Assembly (NCBI GenBank): GCA_015478765.1
Contig: JADMKR010000226.1
Location: 1 to 12,950 of the forward strand
Length of the DNA: 12,950 nt
Reading direction: 5' to 3'
Source: Flavobacterium sp.
Lineage (GTDB): Bacteria; Bacteroidota; Bacteroidia; Flavobacteriales; Flavobacteriaceae
In this document: one piece after another, positions 1-7,560 of the stretch
How positions within the stretch are numbered: the first letter of the stretch is position 1
Layout: every line of letters begins with the position of its first letter
Notes under the pieces: generated by a model
The model's input: only the letters and a program-made list of their open reading frames with translations
Told to the model about the DNA's origin: nothing
The model's database searches: none
Position numbers and translations under genes: made by a program

Positions 1-1
1 T

Positions 2-727
2 ACCTCGTCGGACGGTACTTCTGATGACGAACAGAAAATCCTCGAGGGGATCGTATCTTTCGGCAACACCGACACACGGCAGGTTATGAGTCCGCGTATC
101 GATATATTCGCACTCGAAATCGAAGAAAAATTTGATGAGATTCTGCCAAAGATTACCGAGAAGGGTTACTCCCGAATTCCGGTTTACAGGGAAAATATCG
201 ACAAGATCGAAGGAGTTTTGTTTGTTAAAGATCTGATTCCGCATCTTACAAAAAATGATTTTAACTGGCAGGAACTCATTCGCGAGCCTTTCTTTGTGCC
301 TGAAAATAAAAAGCTCGATAATTTGTTAAAGGATTTTCAAGCGATGAAAAGTCATTTGGCGATCGTGGTCGACGAGTATGGCGGAACATCCGGACTGGTG
401 TCGCTGGAAGATGTCATTGAAGAAATCGTGGGTGATATCAGTGACGAATTTGACGATGAAAATATCAGCTATTCGAAGCTTGACGACAAAAATTACCTAT
501 TTGAAGGCAAGATAAATTTAAAGGATTTCTACCGGATCATCGATGTGGATGAAGTCGTGTTTGATGAGCGGAAAGGCGAAGCTGAAACCCTTGCCGGATT
601 CATTCTCGAGGTATTGGGTAATTTTCCGAAAAAGGGGCAGAAAATATCTTTCGACAAATACCGTTTCACTGTTGAAAGCACCGACAAAAAGCGGATCAAG
701 CAAATTAAAGTAACGATTGAAGAGTAA
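2..727 (+). CDS. gldE: GldE, CNNM/CorC-family gliding motility membrane protein (5' truncated)
   Basis: This is the C-terminal part of a CorC/HlyC-type CBS-domain protein. The frame is open from base 2, so the gene begins before the window and the methionine codon at 86 is internal. What remains is the cytoplasmic half: the VMSPR motif that opens the first CBS domain, a second CBS domain with the diagnostic VVDEYGGTSGLVSLEDVIEEIVG stretch (about bases 365-430), and a C-terminal CorC_HlyC domain containing a DERKGEAETLAGFILE-like segment. The N-terminal membrane (DUF21) part is outside the window. It is named GldE because it is followed at once by gldD; in Flavobacterium this pair is known to be involved in gliding and the linked type IX secretion machinery. 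Its stop TAA shares its last A with the ATG of gldD. A general CNNM-type transporter name would fit the domains equally well; the gldD neighbour decides. Confidence 0.9.
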   Translation, partial: TSSDGTSDDEQKILEGIVSFGNTDTRQVMSPRIDIFALEIEEKFDEILPKITEKGYSRIPVYRENIDKIEGVLFVKDLIPHLTKNDFNWQELIREPFFVPENKKLDNLLKDFQAMKSHLAIVVDEYGGTSGLVSLEDVIEEIVGDISDEFDDENISYSKLDDKNYLFEGKINLKDFYRIIDVDEVVFDERKGEAETLAGFILEVLGNFPKKGQKISFDKYRFTVESTDKKRIKQIKVTIEE

Positions 728-1284
728 TGAAGAGATTCTACACCATTTCCTTATTTACGGCCTTGCTATCATTTTACGGATGTAAAGAAGACGTCGTGCC
801 TAAACCGTCGGCTCATCTTCGCCTGGAGTATGACCGTGCGCAATATGCATCGTTTGCCAACCATTGCCCCTATACTTTTGATATGAACGACGCTGCGGTT
901 ATTGCCGAAAAGAAGGATTGCAGTTTTACCATCGATTATCCGAAAATGAAAGCGACCGTTTATCTAACGTACAAGCCTGTACAGAATAATATAAACTCGC
1001 TGCTTCGCGATGCCCAGAAATTGACTTACGAACACGTGATTAAAGCCGATGATATTATCGAGCAGCCGTATATAAATCCCGATCGGGATGTGTATGGAAT
1101 GTTTTATCGGGTGGGAGGAAATGCCGCGACCAATACGCAGTTTTACGTGACCGATTCGGTTAAACATTTCGTTGCCGGATCAGTATATTTTTATGCAAAG
1201 CCCAATTTTGATTCGATCATGCCTGCGGCCGATTACATAAGTAAGGATTTGCGGATTTTGATGGAAACACTTGAGTGGAAATAA
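727..1284 (+). CDS. gldD: GldD gliding motility lipoprotein
   Basis: A 185-residue lipoprotein. The N-terminus has a short basic start, a hydrophobic stretch and a lipobox ending in FYGC, with the lipidated cysteine at residue 19, so the mature protein should be anchored to a membrane facing the periplasm. No enzyme motif is visible. The rest is a mixed alpha/beta protein with a repeated aromatic character and segments such as LRLEYDRAQYASF and DVYGMFYRVGGNAATNTQFY that match what I recall of GldD. GldD is essential for gliding in Flavobacterium johnsoniae; its molecular role is not known. The start is fixed by the TAATG overlap with gldE, which suggests translational coupling. The gene ends inside the base of a perfect hairpin, so gldE-gldD is probably the 3' end of its transcript. 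Confidence 0.9.
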   Translation: MKRFYTISLFTALLSFYGCKEDVVPKPSAHLRLEYDRAQYASFANHCPYTFDMNDAAVIAEKKDCSFTIDYPKMKATVYLTYKPVQNNINSLLRDAQKLTYEHVIKADDIIEQPYINPDRDVYGMFYRVGGNAATNTQFYVTDSVKHFVAGSVYFYAKPNFDSIMPAADYISKDLRILMETLEWK

Positions 1285-1312
1285 AGAAAGGAACCTGTTT
1301 GGTTCCTTTCTT
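1284..1312. terminator. Perfect 12-bp hairpin after gldD
   Basis: The arm AAGAAAGGAACC (1284-1295), a 5-base loop TGTTT and the exact reverse complement GGTTCCTTTCTT (1301-1312) form an uninterrupted stem, followed by the T-rich CTTATTTA. The left arm uses the last base of the gldD stop codon. The convergent minus-strand gene ends 24 bases further on, so one hairpin may serve both sides, but the T-tail favours the plus strand. Confidence 0.8.
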
Positions 1313-1336
1313 CTTATTTAATTCAGATGAATCAGA

Positions 1337-1843
1337 TTATGCTGTGCAAGCTTTTTTCTTGGAGCAGCATCCTGGCTTATCATCCGACTTTGCATCGGTT
1401 GCCGCTTCAGACTCTTTTTCGCCTTTTTTCTTTTTCTTCTTTTTATCTTTTTTTTCCGGATCGGTTGAGAATAACATCGCCTGGTCTCCGGACGATTTCA
1501 CATCAGCCACTTTATAGGTTTTACCATCTGCAGCAGCTTCCACAGCTTCGATCAGTTGTTCCGACGTCAGTTTGGTGGCATCAAATTCAACTTTTGCCAT
1601 TTTTGAGTCGAAATCAACCGATGCTCTTTGAACACCATCCATTCCGGCTAATTTTTTCTCGATCGTTTTCGCGCAGCCTATTGAACAACTCATTCCTTCA
1701 ATGCTGAAACTGGCTGTTTCCGGTTGAACGGCAACGGTTTCATTCGCGGTTGTGGTTTCCGTGTTTTCAGAAACAGATTCCTTGCAACCGGTGAAGACGA
1801 TCCCGGTCAAAGCTAAGGCCATTAACGACTTGGTGAAATTCAT
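1337..1843 (-). CDS. Lipoprotein with heavy-metal-associated (HMA) domain
   Basis: A 168-residue predicted lipoprotein: hydrophobic leader with lipobox GIVFTGC (Cys20), a Thr/Glu-rich linker (about 21-43), then one HMA domain at about residues 44-112. The metal-binding loop reads GMSCSIGC (Cys53, Cys57), a CxxxC spacing in place of the usual CxxC of HMA/CopZ domains. The family fold is supported by the following AKTIEKKLAGMDGV helix and the VDFDSKMAKVEFD strand pair. After the domain comes a very basic run (residues 131-140 are nine lysines and one aspartate) and a tail ending GCCSKKKACTA, which adds Cys159, Cys160 and Cys166. Likely role: binding or passing on a soft metal such as copper, zinc or mercury in the periplasm; the metal cannot be read from the sequence. 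It is a single gene, with the EamA transporter divergent from it. Confidence 0.85.
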   Translation of the reverse strand: MNFTKSLMALALTGIVFTGCKESVSENTETTTANETVAVQPETASFSIEGMSCSIGCAKTIEKKLAGMDGVQRASVDFDSKMAKVEFDATKLTSEQLIEAVEAAADGKTYKVADVKSSGDQAMLFSTDPEKKDKKKKKKKGEKESEAATDAKSDDKPGCCSKKKACTA

Positions 1844-1890
1844 GATATTTAGTTTTAGATTAATGTAACTGGTTTATTTGGAAATGCTTA

Positions 1891-1898
1891 CAAAAATA
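1891..1898 (-). promoter_or_regulatory. Putative -7 box for the HMA lipoprotein gene
   Basis: On the minus strand the sequence reads TATTTTTG, an exact match to the Bacteroidota -7 consensus TAnnTTTG. A TTG lies 24 bases upstream of it, slightly beyond the usual spacing of about 17-23. Transcription would start near 1885, about 40 bases before the ATG. The region is A/T rich, so a chance match is possible. Confidence 0.45.
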
Positions 1899-1959
1899 AC
1901 AAAATATGCTGTCCTAATATCACAAAAATTACAGAATTTTGGACTGCTAAAAATCTGCT

Positions 1960-2826
1960 ATGAAACCTGGAAATATAAAGTGGCTGTATTTGGTCGTTTT
2001 GGCTTTGGTTTGGGGGAGTTCGTTTATTTTGATAAAACTCGGGTTGGTAGGATTATCGCCGTACCAATTGGGATCGCTGCGGATTATTTTCGCCGCATTA
2101 TTTTTACTGCTCATAGGTTTCAGGACCTTACCTAAAATCCCTTTGTATAAGTGGAAATATATTGCGGTCACAGCGTTGTTCGGAACCTTTATTCCGGCTT
2201 ATTTATTCTCGGTTGCACAAACCGAAATCGACAGTTCAGTAAGTTCAATCCTCAATTCACTTACACCTTTAAACACGCTTGTTTTGGGATTTTTGCTATT
2301 TGGGATACCTTTTCAGCGCCGGCAATTGATGGGGGTTATCATTGGCTTACTTGGCAGTGCGCTCTTAATTCTGAACGGAGCTATGCATCACCCCGAACAA
2401 AACTACTATTATGCGATACTGGTGGTTGTTGCGTCCATTTGTTATGCGACCAATGTCAATTTGATTAAAAAATATTTATCCGACTTAAATCCGTTGACGA
2501 TATCAACCGGGAATTTCCTGGTACTGCTTTTCCCAGCTTTCGGGATACTGCTGTTTACCGATTTTTTTGATGTTGTCGCAGCCGCGGATGTTCGCACATC
2601 GGTGATATATATTCTGGTACTGGGCGTTGTCGGAACAGGTTTGGCAAACATTTTATTCTTTAAATTAATTCAGATATCATCGCCTATTTTTGCTACATCG
2701 GTGACATATCTGATACCCGTGGTAGCATTTTTTTGGGGACTGCTCGACAATGAGATGCTTACGCCGGTACAATTTTTTGGAGCGCTGATAATATTAGGTG
2801 GTGTTTATCTTTCTGCCCGAAAATAA
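1960..2826 (+). CDS. EamA/DMT-superfamily membrane transporter
   Basis: A 288-residue polytopic membrane protein with about ten hydrophobic segments in two EamA repeats. The first repeat opens with the typical LALVWGSSFILIKLGL segment (residues 13-29) and includes the loop SLTPLNTLVLGFLLF near 100-114. The second starts near residue 150 (YYAILVVVASICYATN) and includes SPIFATSVTYLIPVVAFFWG near 240. It closes with GALIILGGVYLSARK, the usual EamA end. Members export or exchange small metabolites such as amino acids or purines; the substrate cannot be assigned here. The first ATG in frame is followed directly by Lys-Pro and the first membrane helix, so it is a good start. It stands alone between a divergent gene and a terminator. 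No strong promoter was found ahead of it. Confidence 0.88.
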   Translation: MKPGNIKWLYLVVLALVWGSSFILIKLGLVGLSPYQLGSLRIIFAALFLLLIGFRTLPKIPLYKWKYIAVTALFGTFIPAYLFSVAQTEIDSSVSSILNSLTPLNTLVLGFLLFGIPFQRRQLMGVIIGLLGSALLILNGAMHHPEQNYYYAILVVVASICYATNVNLIKKYLSDLNPLTISTGNFLVLLFPAFGILLFTDFFDVVAAADVRTSVIYILVLGVVGTGLANILFFKLIQISSPIFATSVTYLIPVVAFFWGLLDNEMLTPVQFFGALIILGGVYLSARK

Positions 2827-2856
2827 AAAAAGGCCGCCGAATTGGCAGCCTTTTTT
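2826..2856. terminator. Bidirectional terminator between convergent genes
   Basis: Six A, then GGCCGCC (2832-2838), loop GAATT, GGCAGCC (2844-2850) and six T. The stem has one C-A mismatch in the middle and is flanked by an A-run on one side and a T-run on the other, so it can stop transcription from both the EamA gene and the convergent M16 operon. Confidence 0.85.
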
Positions 2857-2872
2857 CATTATGGAAACGTTT

Positions 2873-4915
2873 CTATTGGAAATCAGCGTCGGTTACACCT
2901 TCATTGATTTTCACGTCAGTAACATTTAATTCCACTTCCATTCCGATATTCAACGAAGTCTTATACGGAATCTTCACTCCTTTTACTTCTCTGTAATCGC
3001 TGTACGGAGTAGACATTGCCGTTTTTTGACCAGGTGCCATCTCAACTTCTGAAACTTCGCCGATCTTCAGGCCCGATTTTACATCGTAGTACAGCTTTTT
3101 GTCCTTATCGACCACTGCATACGCATCGGCTCCGTTATAATTCTCGATTCCGGTTAATGACACGCCTTCTTTTTTAGCAAGGTTCAATTCCGGGAAGGGA
3201 TGAGCATACGCTTTCATCTCAGCAATATCTTCTGCATCAAGTGGCTTTTTCTGAGGTCCTTGTGCTTCATAGCCGCCGGTTCCGTCGAATACACGCTTCA
3301 TGGATTGGCCCATTACGCTGATGCCTTCGCTGCTTTTGTTGGCCGATGACGCTTTTTTAGTGTACTCAAGCGTTACTCCCTGAATGGTTCCGCTTGCCGT
3401 AACCGAAAGAGTTTTTACCGCGCTAACTGCTTTTTCACCACCAATGGCTGCGATATAATTATCCATAACCGACTTCAGGGTCACGCCTGCCGGTACCGGT
3501 TTTTTCAATTCCGGTTTTTCGGTTGGGTTGCCATATTTGTCGAAGTAGAATATTGGCATGTCGAGTTTCAATAAGCCTGGAAGTACATCAGCAGCTTTAC
3601 CTACAATAATGATTCGGCTGTTGTCGGCCATGAAATATTTGTTGGCTACACGTTGAATGTCCTCCGGTGTAACGGCGTTTATGCTTTTGATGAAATTCGT
3701 ATAGAAATCTTCGGGAAGTTTTTCGGTTTCGATGTCCAATGCATAACGCGCTATCATTTGTGGCTTATCGACCTGCATTACGAAACGCCCGATATAACCT
3801 GCTTTAACGCCGGCCAGAACATCTGCCGATACTTTTTCGCCACGAATCCTTTTCAGTTCTTTCACGAATTCTACAACCGCACTGTCGGTAACCGAGTTCC
3901 GTACCTGTGACGACGCGGTGAAGGTAGTGATGTAACGGCTGGCACCAATGCTTGATCGCGCACCATAAGTCCAGCCATGTGCCTCGCGCAGATTCATGTT
4001 CAGGTAACTGTTGAAATCACCTCCGAATACCTGATTGGCAAGAATTGCCGGGAAATAATCTGGATCTGACTTTTTTAGTGTAACTGTATTTACGACAGTG
4101 ATTTCCGACTGAACGGCATTTGGCATATCAACAAAATTGATTTGCGTGAATTGCACGTTTTTCGGATCGGTATAACTGATATTTGGCGCACCTCCTTTAG
4201 TCCATGAACCAAATAAATTTTTCGCCCATTTTTTTGCCTCTTTCACCTTGATGTCGCCGGTAATTACAAGATACGCATCACCAGGTACGAAATAGGTATT
4301 ATAGTTTGTCCGGATGTCTTCCAGAGTCACATTGTTGATTGACTGTTCAGTAAGATATTCTCCGGCGGGATGGTTTTTGCCATAAGCCAATACAGAACCA
4401 ACTCGAGCTGCTACTGCGCCAACGCTTTTCTCTTCTGATTTAAGACCTTCGATGAGTTTTTCTTTCTCCTTGTCGAGCTCTTCTTGTGTAAATTTCGGAT
4501 TCAACGCGCCATCGGCCATTAACTCCATCACTCTTTTTGCATACTTCGAAAGCGAACTTGCATACGCGCCATTCGATCTGAAGCTTATGTTGGCTCCAAG
4601 GAAATCGACTTCTTCGTTATAGGCATCTTTTGAAATAGATGTGCTTCCATTTCCCAACATGCTGCTAAGCAAATCGGACACACCTTTTTTACTTCCTTCG
4701 GCATACGGTGCGTGGTCGATTGAAAGGCTGTAGGTTACACGCGGAAGCTTATGGTTTTCAACCACCAGTACTTTTAATCCGTTAGACAAAGTGAATGATT
4801 CCGGTTTCTTTACGTTTACTACCGGCGCCGGTCCCGGTTTTGGTTGCGGTCTGTCTTGTGCTTGCATAATAATGGTTAGGAACAAGCTTGAAAATACTAT
4901 TAATGCTTTTTTCAT
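2873..4915 (-). CDS. Non-catalytic M16 peptidase subunit with extra C-terminal domain
   Basis: A 680-residue protein with a signal peptide (residues 1 to about 19, ending IIMQAQ) and a Pro-rich stretch after it. Residues about 38-455 form two M16 half-domains. At the place of the zinc motif HxxEH it reads GVSDLLSSML (about 78-87), so all three HxxEH residues are replaced (Asp81, Ser84, Ser85) and it cannot bind zinc there. The second half keeps the LREAHGWTYGARSS segment (309-322) with the Arg/Tyr pair that this type of subunit supplies to its partner's substrate site. Residues about 480-680 are an added beta-rich domain, starting DNYIAAIGGEKAV, resembling the LolA/lipoprotein-sorting-like domains found in Bacteroidota. 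It lies 6 bases after the catalytic subunit gene and is co-transcribed. Expected location is the periplasm or outside the cell. The substrate is unknown. Confidence 0.88.
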   Translation of the reverse strand: MKKALIVFSSLFLTIIMQAQDRPQPKPGPAPVVNVKKPESFTLSNGLKVLVVENHKLPRVTYSLSIDHAPYAEGSKKGVSDLLSSMLGNGSTSISKDAYNEEVDFLGANISFRSNGAYASSLSKYAKRVMELMADGALNPKFTQEELDKEKEKLIEGLKSEEKSVGAVAARVGSVLAYGKNHPAGEYLTEQSINNVTLEDIRTNYNTYFVPGDAYLVITGDIKVKEAKKWAKNLFGSWTKGGAPNISYTDPKNVQFTQINFVDMPNAVQSEITVVNTVTLKKSDPDYFPAILANQVFGGDFNSYLNMNLREAHGWTYGARSSIGASRYITTFTASSQVRNSVTDSAVVEFVKELKRIRGEKVSADVLAGVKAGYIGRFVMQVDKPQMIARYALDIETEKLPEDFYTNFIKSINAVTPEDIQRVANKYFMADNSRIIIVGKAADVLPGLLKLDMPIFYFDKYGNPTEKPELKKPVPAGVTLKSVMDNYIAAIGGEKAVSAVKTLSVTASGTIQGVTLEYTKKASSANKSSEGISVMGQSMKRVFDGTGGYEAQGPQKKPLDAEDIAEMKAYAHPFPELNLAKKEGVSLTGIENYNGADAYAVVDKDKKLYYDVKSGLKIGEVSEVEMAPGQKTAMSTPYSDYREVKGVKIPYKTSLNIGMEVELNVTDVKINEGVTDADFQ

Positions 4916-4921
4916 GGTTCT

Positions 4922-6250
4922 TTAGTTTTGGGCTTTATCCTTAGCTGGAACGTAGTCCAATATAAGACGTTGGTTAGGATTCAGATATTTTTTTGCGACA
5001 TCCCTGATTTCCTCGCGGGTAATTGAGCGGTAGATTTCAGGTTCTGTATTGATTAGATTCACATCGCCATAAAGCAAATAATAGGAAGCCAGATTTTCAG
5101 CGATACCTTCAACAGATGCGTTGCTGCTGACATACTTGTTCTCATATTTGTTCTTAAGTTTCTGCAGATCTTTTTCGGAAATCAGCGTAGTTTGCATTTT
5201 AACGATTTCTTCGTCAATTTCACGAAGTAGGTCAGCCATGGTATTTTCGCCCATTGGAAGTCCGTACAAGATGTACATGCCGTAATCTTCCTGTGCAAAA
5301 TCTACTGCGCCCACCTGAAGCGCCATTTTCTTCTCGTCTACGATTTTTTTGTAGAGTTTTGAGCTTTTTCCGTCGCTTAAATAAGTTGATATCAATTCAA
5401 GTACCCGGGCATCGCGCGTTTTCATGGAAGGAGTCCTGTATGAAGCGATCATCATAGGGATTTGGATGTTTGGATCTTCGAATGTTGCGTGAATCGGCTG
5501 GGTGATAGGTGCTTCAGTAAAAGTTTCGCGTTTGATGTCGGCACCGCGTTTTATTGGCCCGAAATATTTCTGAATCCATTGTTTTGTGCGTTGGATGTCG
5601 ATTAGATCCCCCGCCACCACCAAAACGGCGTTGTTCGGAACATAGAATTTATTGTTGAATGCCTGAAATTCTTCAAGTGTCGCAGCATCGAGGTGCTCCA
5701 TAGAACCGATAGTCGCCCAACGGTACGGGTGGTTTACGAACATGTTTTTCTTAACTTCGGAAACCAGATTTCCATAAGGCTGATTGTCAACGCGAAGTCG
5801 TTTTTCTTCCTTCACTACTTCATTTTGAGTATCCACACCAATTTGGTTGATCACCGGATGAAGTAACCTTTCAGATTCCATCCATAGTCCAAGTTCGAGA
5901 TTATTTGAAGGGAAAACTTCAAAGTAGTAGGTACGGTCGTCGGAGGTGTTGGCGTTATTCGTACCGCCGTTTGATGTAACGATCTTAAACCATTCTCCAC
6001 GCTCTATATTGGCAGTTCCTTCGAATAACAAATGTTCGAAAAAGTGTGCAAATCCTGTTCGTTCCGGGTTTTCGTCTTTGGCTCCAACGTGATACATCAC
6101 CGAGGTGATCACCACCGGCGCCGACGGATCGTTGTGCAATATGACATGCAGTCCGTTATCTAAATCGTACTCTTCAAAAGCCACCTGTTGGGCCGAAGCA
6201 GCACCCCCAAGCATCAGTGCAGCACTTAAAGCCATTATGGAATTTTTCAT
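4922..6250 (-). CDS. Catalytic M16 zinc peptidase subunit
   Basis: A 442-residue secreted protein of the pitrilysin/M16 family. A cleavable signal peptide (residues 1-20, ending GGAASA before QQ) exports it. The inverted zinc motif HFFEH is at residues 69-73 in the context GFAHFFEHLLFEGT; the third zinc ligand is probably Glu149 in NEVVKEEKR, at the usual distance of about 76 residues. A second half-domain follows from about residue 225 (IKRETFTEAPITQP), as expected for an M16B subunit of about 430 residues. It is the first gene of a two-gene operon with the non-catalytic subunit, an arrangement common for heteromeric M16 enzymes in which one partner supplies zinc and the other substrate contacts. 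These enzymes degrade peptides or short unfolded proteins; the target is not predictable. Confidence 0.92.
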   Translation of the reverse strand: MKNSIMALSAALMLGGAASAQQVAFEEYDLDNGLHVILHNDPSAPVVITSVMYHVGAKDENPERTGFAHFFEHLLFEGTANIERGEWFKIVTSNGGTNNANTSDDRTYYFEVFPSNNLELGLWMESERLLHPVINQIGVDTQNEVVKEEKRLRVDNQPYGNLVSEVKKNMFVNHPYRWATIGSMEHLDAATLEEFQAFNNKFYVPNNAVLVVAGDLIDIQRTKQWIQKYFGPIKRGADIKRETFTEAPITQPIHATFEDPNIQIPMMIASYRTPSMKTRDARVLELISTYLSDGKSSKLYKKIVDEKKMALQVGAVDFAQEDYGMYILYGLPMGENTMADLLREIDEEIVKMQTTLISEKDLQKLKNKYENKYVSSNASVEGIAENLASYYLLYGDVNLINTEPEIYRSITREEIRDVAKKYLNPNQRLILDYVPAKDKAQN

Positions 6251-6324
6251 ATATTAATAATTTGTTGATTTCGATGTTTGTCTGCCTACGCCTGGCGATG
6301 TTACAATTTTGGCGTATGTGGCTC

Positions 6325-6353
6325 CAAATTTAACAATATCAACTGATTTGCAA
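6325..6353 (-). promoter_or_regulatory. Promoter of the M16 peptidase operon
   Basis: On the minus strand there is TTG (6353-6351), an 18-base spacer and TAAATTTG (6332-6325), matching the Bacteroidota consensus TTG-N19-TAnnTTTG with the spacer one base short. The start of transcription would be near 6320, leaving a leader of about 70 bases before the ATG at 6250. Confidence 0.7.
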
Positions 6354-6413
6354 TACATTTCTACATTCAAATATCACCTGTGTGATTAATTTTGTTTTTT
6401 TTATCGCAACGGA

Positions 6414-6443
6414 TTGCCAATATGGGATTTAGTTGTATATTTG
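6414..6443 (+). promoter_or_regulatory. Promoter of rplU-rpmA
   Basis: TTG (6414-6416), exactly 19 bases, then TATATTTG (6436-6443), followed by CAGCC. This is a full match to the Bacteroidota housekeeping promoter. Transcription should start near 6448, giving a leader of only about 27 bases, too short for a structured ribosomal-protein leader. Confidence 0.85.
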
Positions 6444-6474
6444 CAGCCATTTTATAAACATATAAATCATTGTT

Positions 6475-6846
6475 ATGTACGCAATCGTAGAGATAGCAGG
6501 GCAACAATTCAAAGTAAGCAAAGACTTAAAGGTTTACGTTCATCGTTTGGCTGATAAAGAAGGAGATGCAATTTCATTTGCAAAAGTTCTTTTGACTGAC
6601 GACAACGGTACAATCACTTTAGGCGCCCCGGCTATAGAAGGTGCTTCAGTAGAAGCCAAAGTGTTACAACACTTAAAAGGAGACAAAGTAATCGTTTTCA
6701 AAAAGAAACGAAGAAAAGGGTACAAAAAGAGAAATGGACACCGTCAATATTTGACGCAGATTCAGATCTCAGGCATTACGTTGCCAGGTGCTACAAAGAA
6801 AACTTCTAAGAAAGCAGAGGTAGAACCAACCACTGAAGAAAAATAA
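6475..6846 (+). CDS. rplU: 50S ribosomal protein L21
   Basis: Large-subunit ribosomal protein bL21, which binds 23S rRNA. The start MYAIVEIAGQQFKV and the conserved middle VIVFKKKRRKGYKKRNGHRQ (residues about 72-91), the basic rRNA-binding segment, identify it clearly. The family is usually about 100-105 residues; this one has 123 because of a Lys/Thr/Glu-rich C-terminal tail (from about residue 105, after GITLPG), a kind of tail that is probably disordered. It is the first gene of the usual rplU-rpmA pair, with a strong promoter just upstream. Confidence 0.98.
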   Translation: MYAIVEIAGQQFKVSKDLKVYVHRLADKEGDAISFAKVLLTDDNGTITLGAPAIEGASVEAKVLQHLKGDKVIVFKKKRRKGYKKRNGHRQYLTQIQISGITLPGATKKTSKKAEVEPTTEEK

Positions 6847-6869
6847 TTAACATTTAAAACTAATACGTC

Positions 6870-7130
6870 ATGGCTCACAAGAAAGGTGTCGGTAGTTCCA
6901 AGAATGGTAGAGAATCAGAATCGAAACGTTTAGGTGTTAAGATTTTTGGCGGACAGGCTGCTATTGCGGGAAACATTATCGTAAGACAAAGAGGCTCTAA
7001 ACATAATCCGGGAGAAAACGTTTACATGGGTAAAGATCATACTTTACATGCAAGGGTTGACGGGGTTGTGAAATTCCAGAAAAAAGGAGACGACAAATCA
7101 TTTGTATCTATTCTTCCATTTGAAGCATAA
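6870..7130 (+). CDS. rpmA: 50S ribosomal protein L27
   Basis: Large-subunit protein bL27, 86 residues, the normal length. The N-terminus MAHKKGVGSSKNGRESESKR is the arm that reaches toward the peptidyl transferase centre, and the GGQAAIAGNIIVRQRG block (about residues 28-43) is the family signature. There is no leader peptide before the AHKKG start of the kind that is removed from L27 in many Firmicutes. It follows rplU by 23 bases and is closed by a strong terminator, so the two form one operon. Confidence 0.98.
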   Translation: MAHKKGVGSSKNGRESESKRLGVKIFGGQAAIAGNIIVRQRGSKHNPGENVYMGKDHTLHARVDGVVKFQKKGDDKSFVSILPFEA

Positions 7131-7152
7131 TACTTGATTTTTATTTCATAGG

Positions 7153-7178
7153 AAACCCGCTTATTAAGCGGGTTTTTT
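7153..7178 (+). terminator. Terminator of rplU-rpmA
   Basis: AAACCCGCTT (7153-7162), loop ATT, AAGCGGGTTT (7166-7175), continuing in a T-run to 7178. It is a perfect 10-bp stem with a GC core. The convergent lipoprotein gene ends 3 bases later, and the A-bases in the left arm may let it work on the minus strand too. Confidence 0.9.
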
Positions 7179-7180
7179 AT

Positions 7181-7540
7181 TTAATCGGTTTTCGCTTTTT
7201 CAAGCGTGCGGTTGTAAGCATCTTTAGTGTCTTCGCCTGCTTCTTTAAGTGTAGCTTTGGTTTTTTCCCACGCTTCTTTGGCTTTGTCGGACGCTTCCTT
7301 CGCCACCTGCTCGGCTTTGGTATCTCCGGTTTCCCGCGCTATTTCCAGATCCCGTTCTGCGTTTTGATAATCTTTCTCAGCATTGCGTAACCGCATGTCG
7401 TAGTCGGTAGTGGTGCGTGTCGTGGTGACCGTTGAACCGTCGGGTTGGACTGTCACTGTTTCCTCTACTACAGTTTCTTTTTTACAGGATGTAATAAGTA
7501 CTGCACCGCAAAACGACAAAGCAATAAGGTATTTGTTCAT
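7181..7540 (-). CDS. Small helical lipoprotein, paralog A
   Basis: A 119-residue predicted lipoprotein of unknown function. The leader ends in the lipobox LITSC (Cys19). A Thr/Val-rich linker (about 22-46, with VTTTRTTTDYD) leads to a single long charged region (about 50-119) rich in Ala, Glu, Lys and Asp with almost no hydrophobic core residues, expected to form an extended amphipathic helix or coiled coil. The segment SDKAKEAWEKTK and the end AYNRTLEKAKTD recall LEA-like or apolipoprotein-like stress proteins, but this is resemblance only. It is clearly a paralog of the gene directly upstream (7592-7945). A strong terminator lies between them and no promoter box is visible in the 51-base gap, so its own expression may depend on read-through. 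Confidence 0.85.
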   Translation of the reverse strand: MNKYLIALSFCGAVLITSCKKETVVEETVTVQPDGSTVTTTRTTTDYDMRLRNAEKDYQNAERDLEIARETGDTKAEQVAKEASDKAKEAWEKTKATLKEAGEDTKDAYNRTLEKAKTD

Positions 7541-7560
7541 TATTTTTTATTTGTTAGGTT

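Noticed and set aside
1275..1707. Plus-strand open frames opposite the HMA lipoprotein gene, rich in Phe, Ser and Leu
   Set aside because: They are mirror frames of the T-rich antisense of a Lys- and Glu-rich gene; no domain, promoter or start context supports them.
1930..1940. GAATTTTG as a -7 box for the EamA gene
   Set aside because: The first base of TAnnTTTG is wrong and no TTG lies at a suitable distance upstream, so no promoter was called.
1878..2135. Small plus-strand frame overlapping the start of the EamA gene
   Set aside because: It is out of frame with a clear multi-helix transporter and its residues show no family pattern.
6444..6474. Autoregulatory ribosomal-protein leader upstream of rplU
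   Set aside because: The leader is about 27 bases, A/T rich and without inverted repeats.
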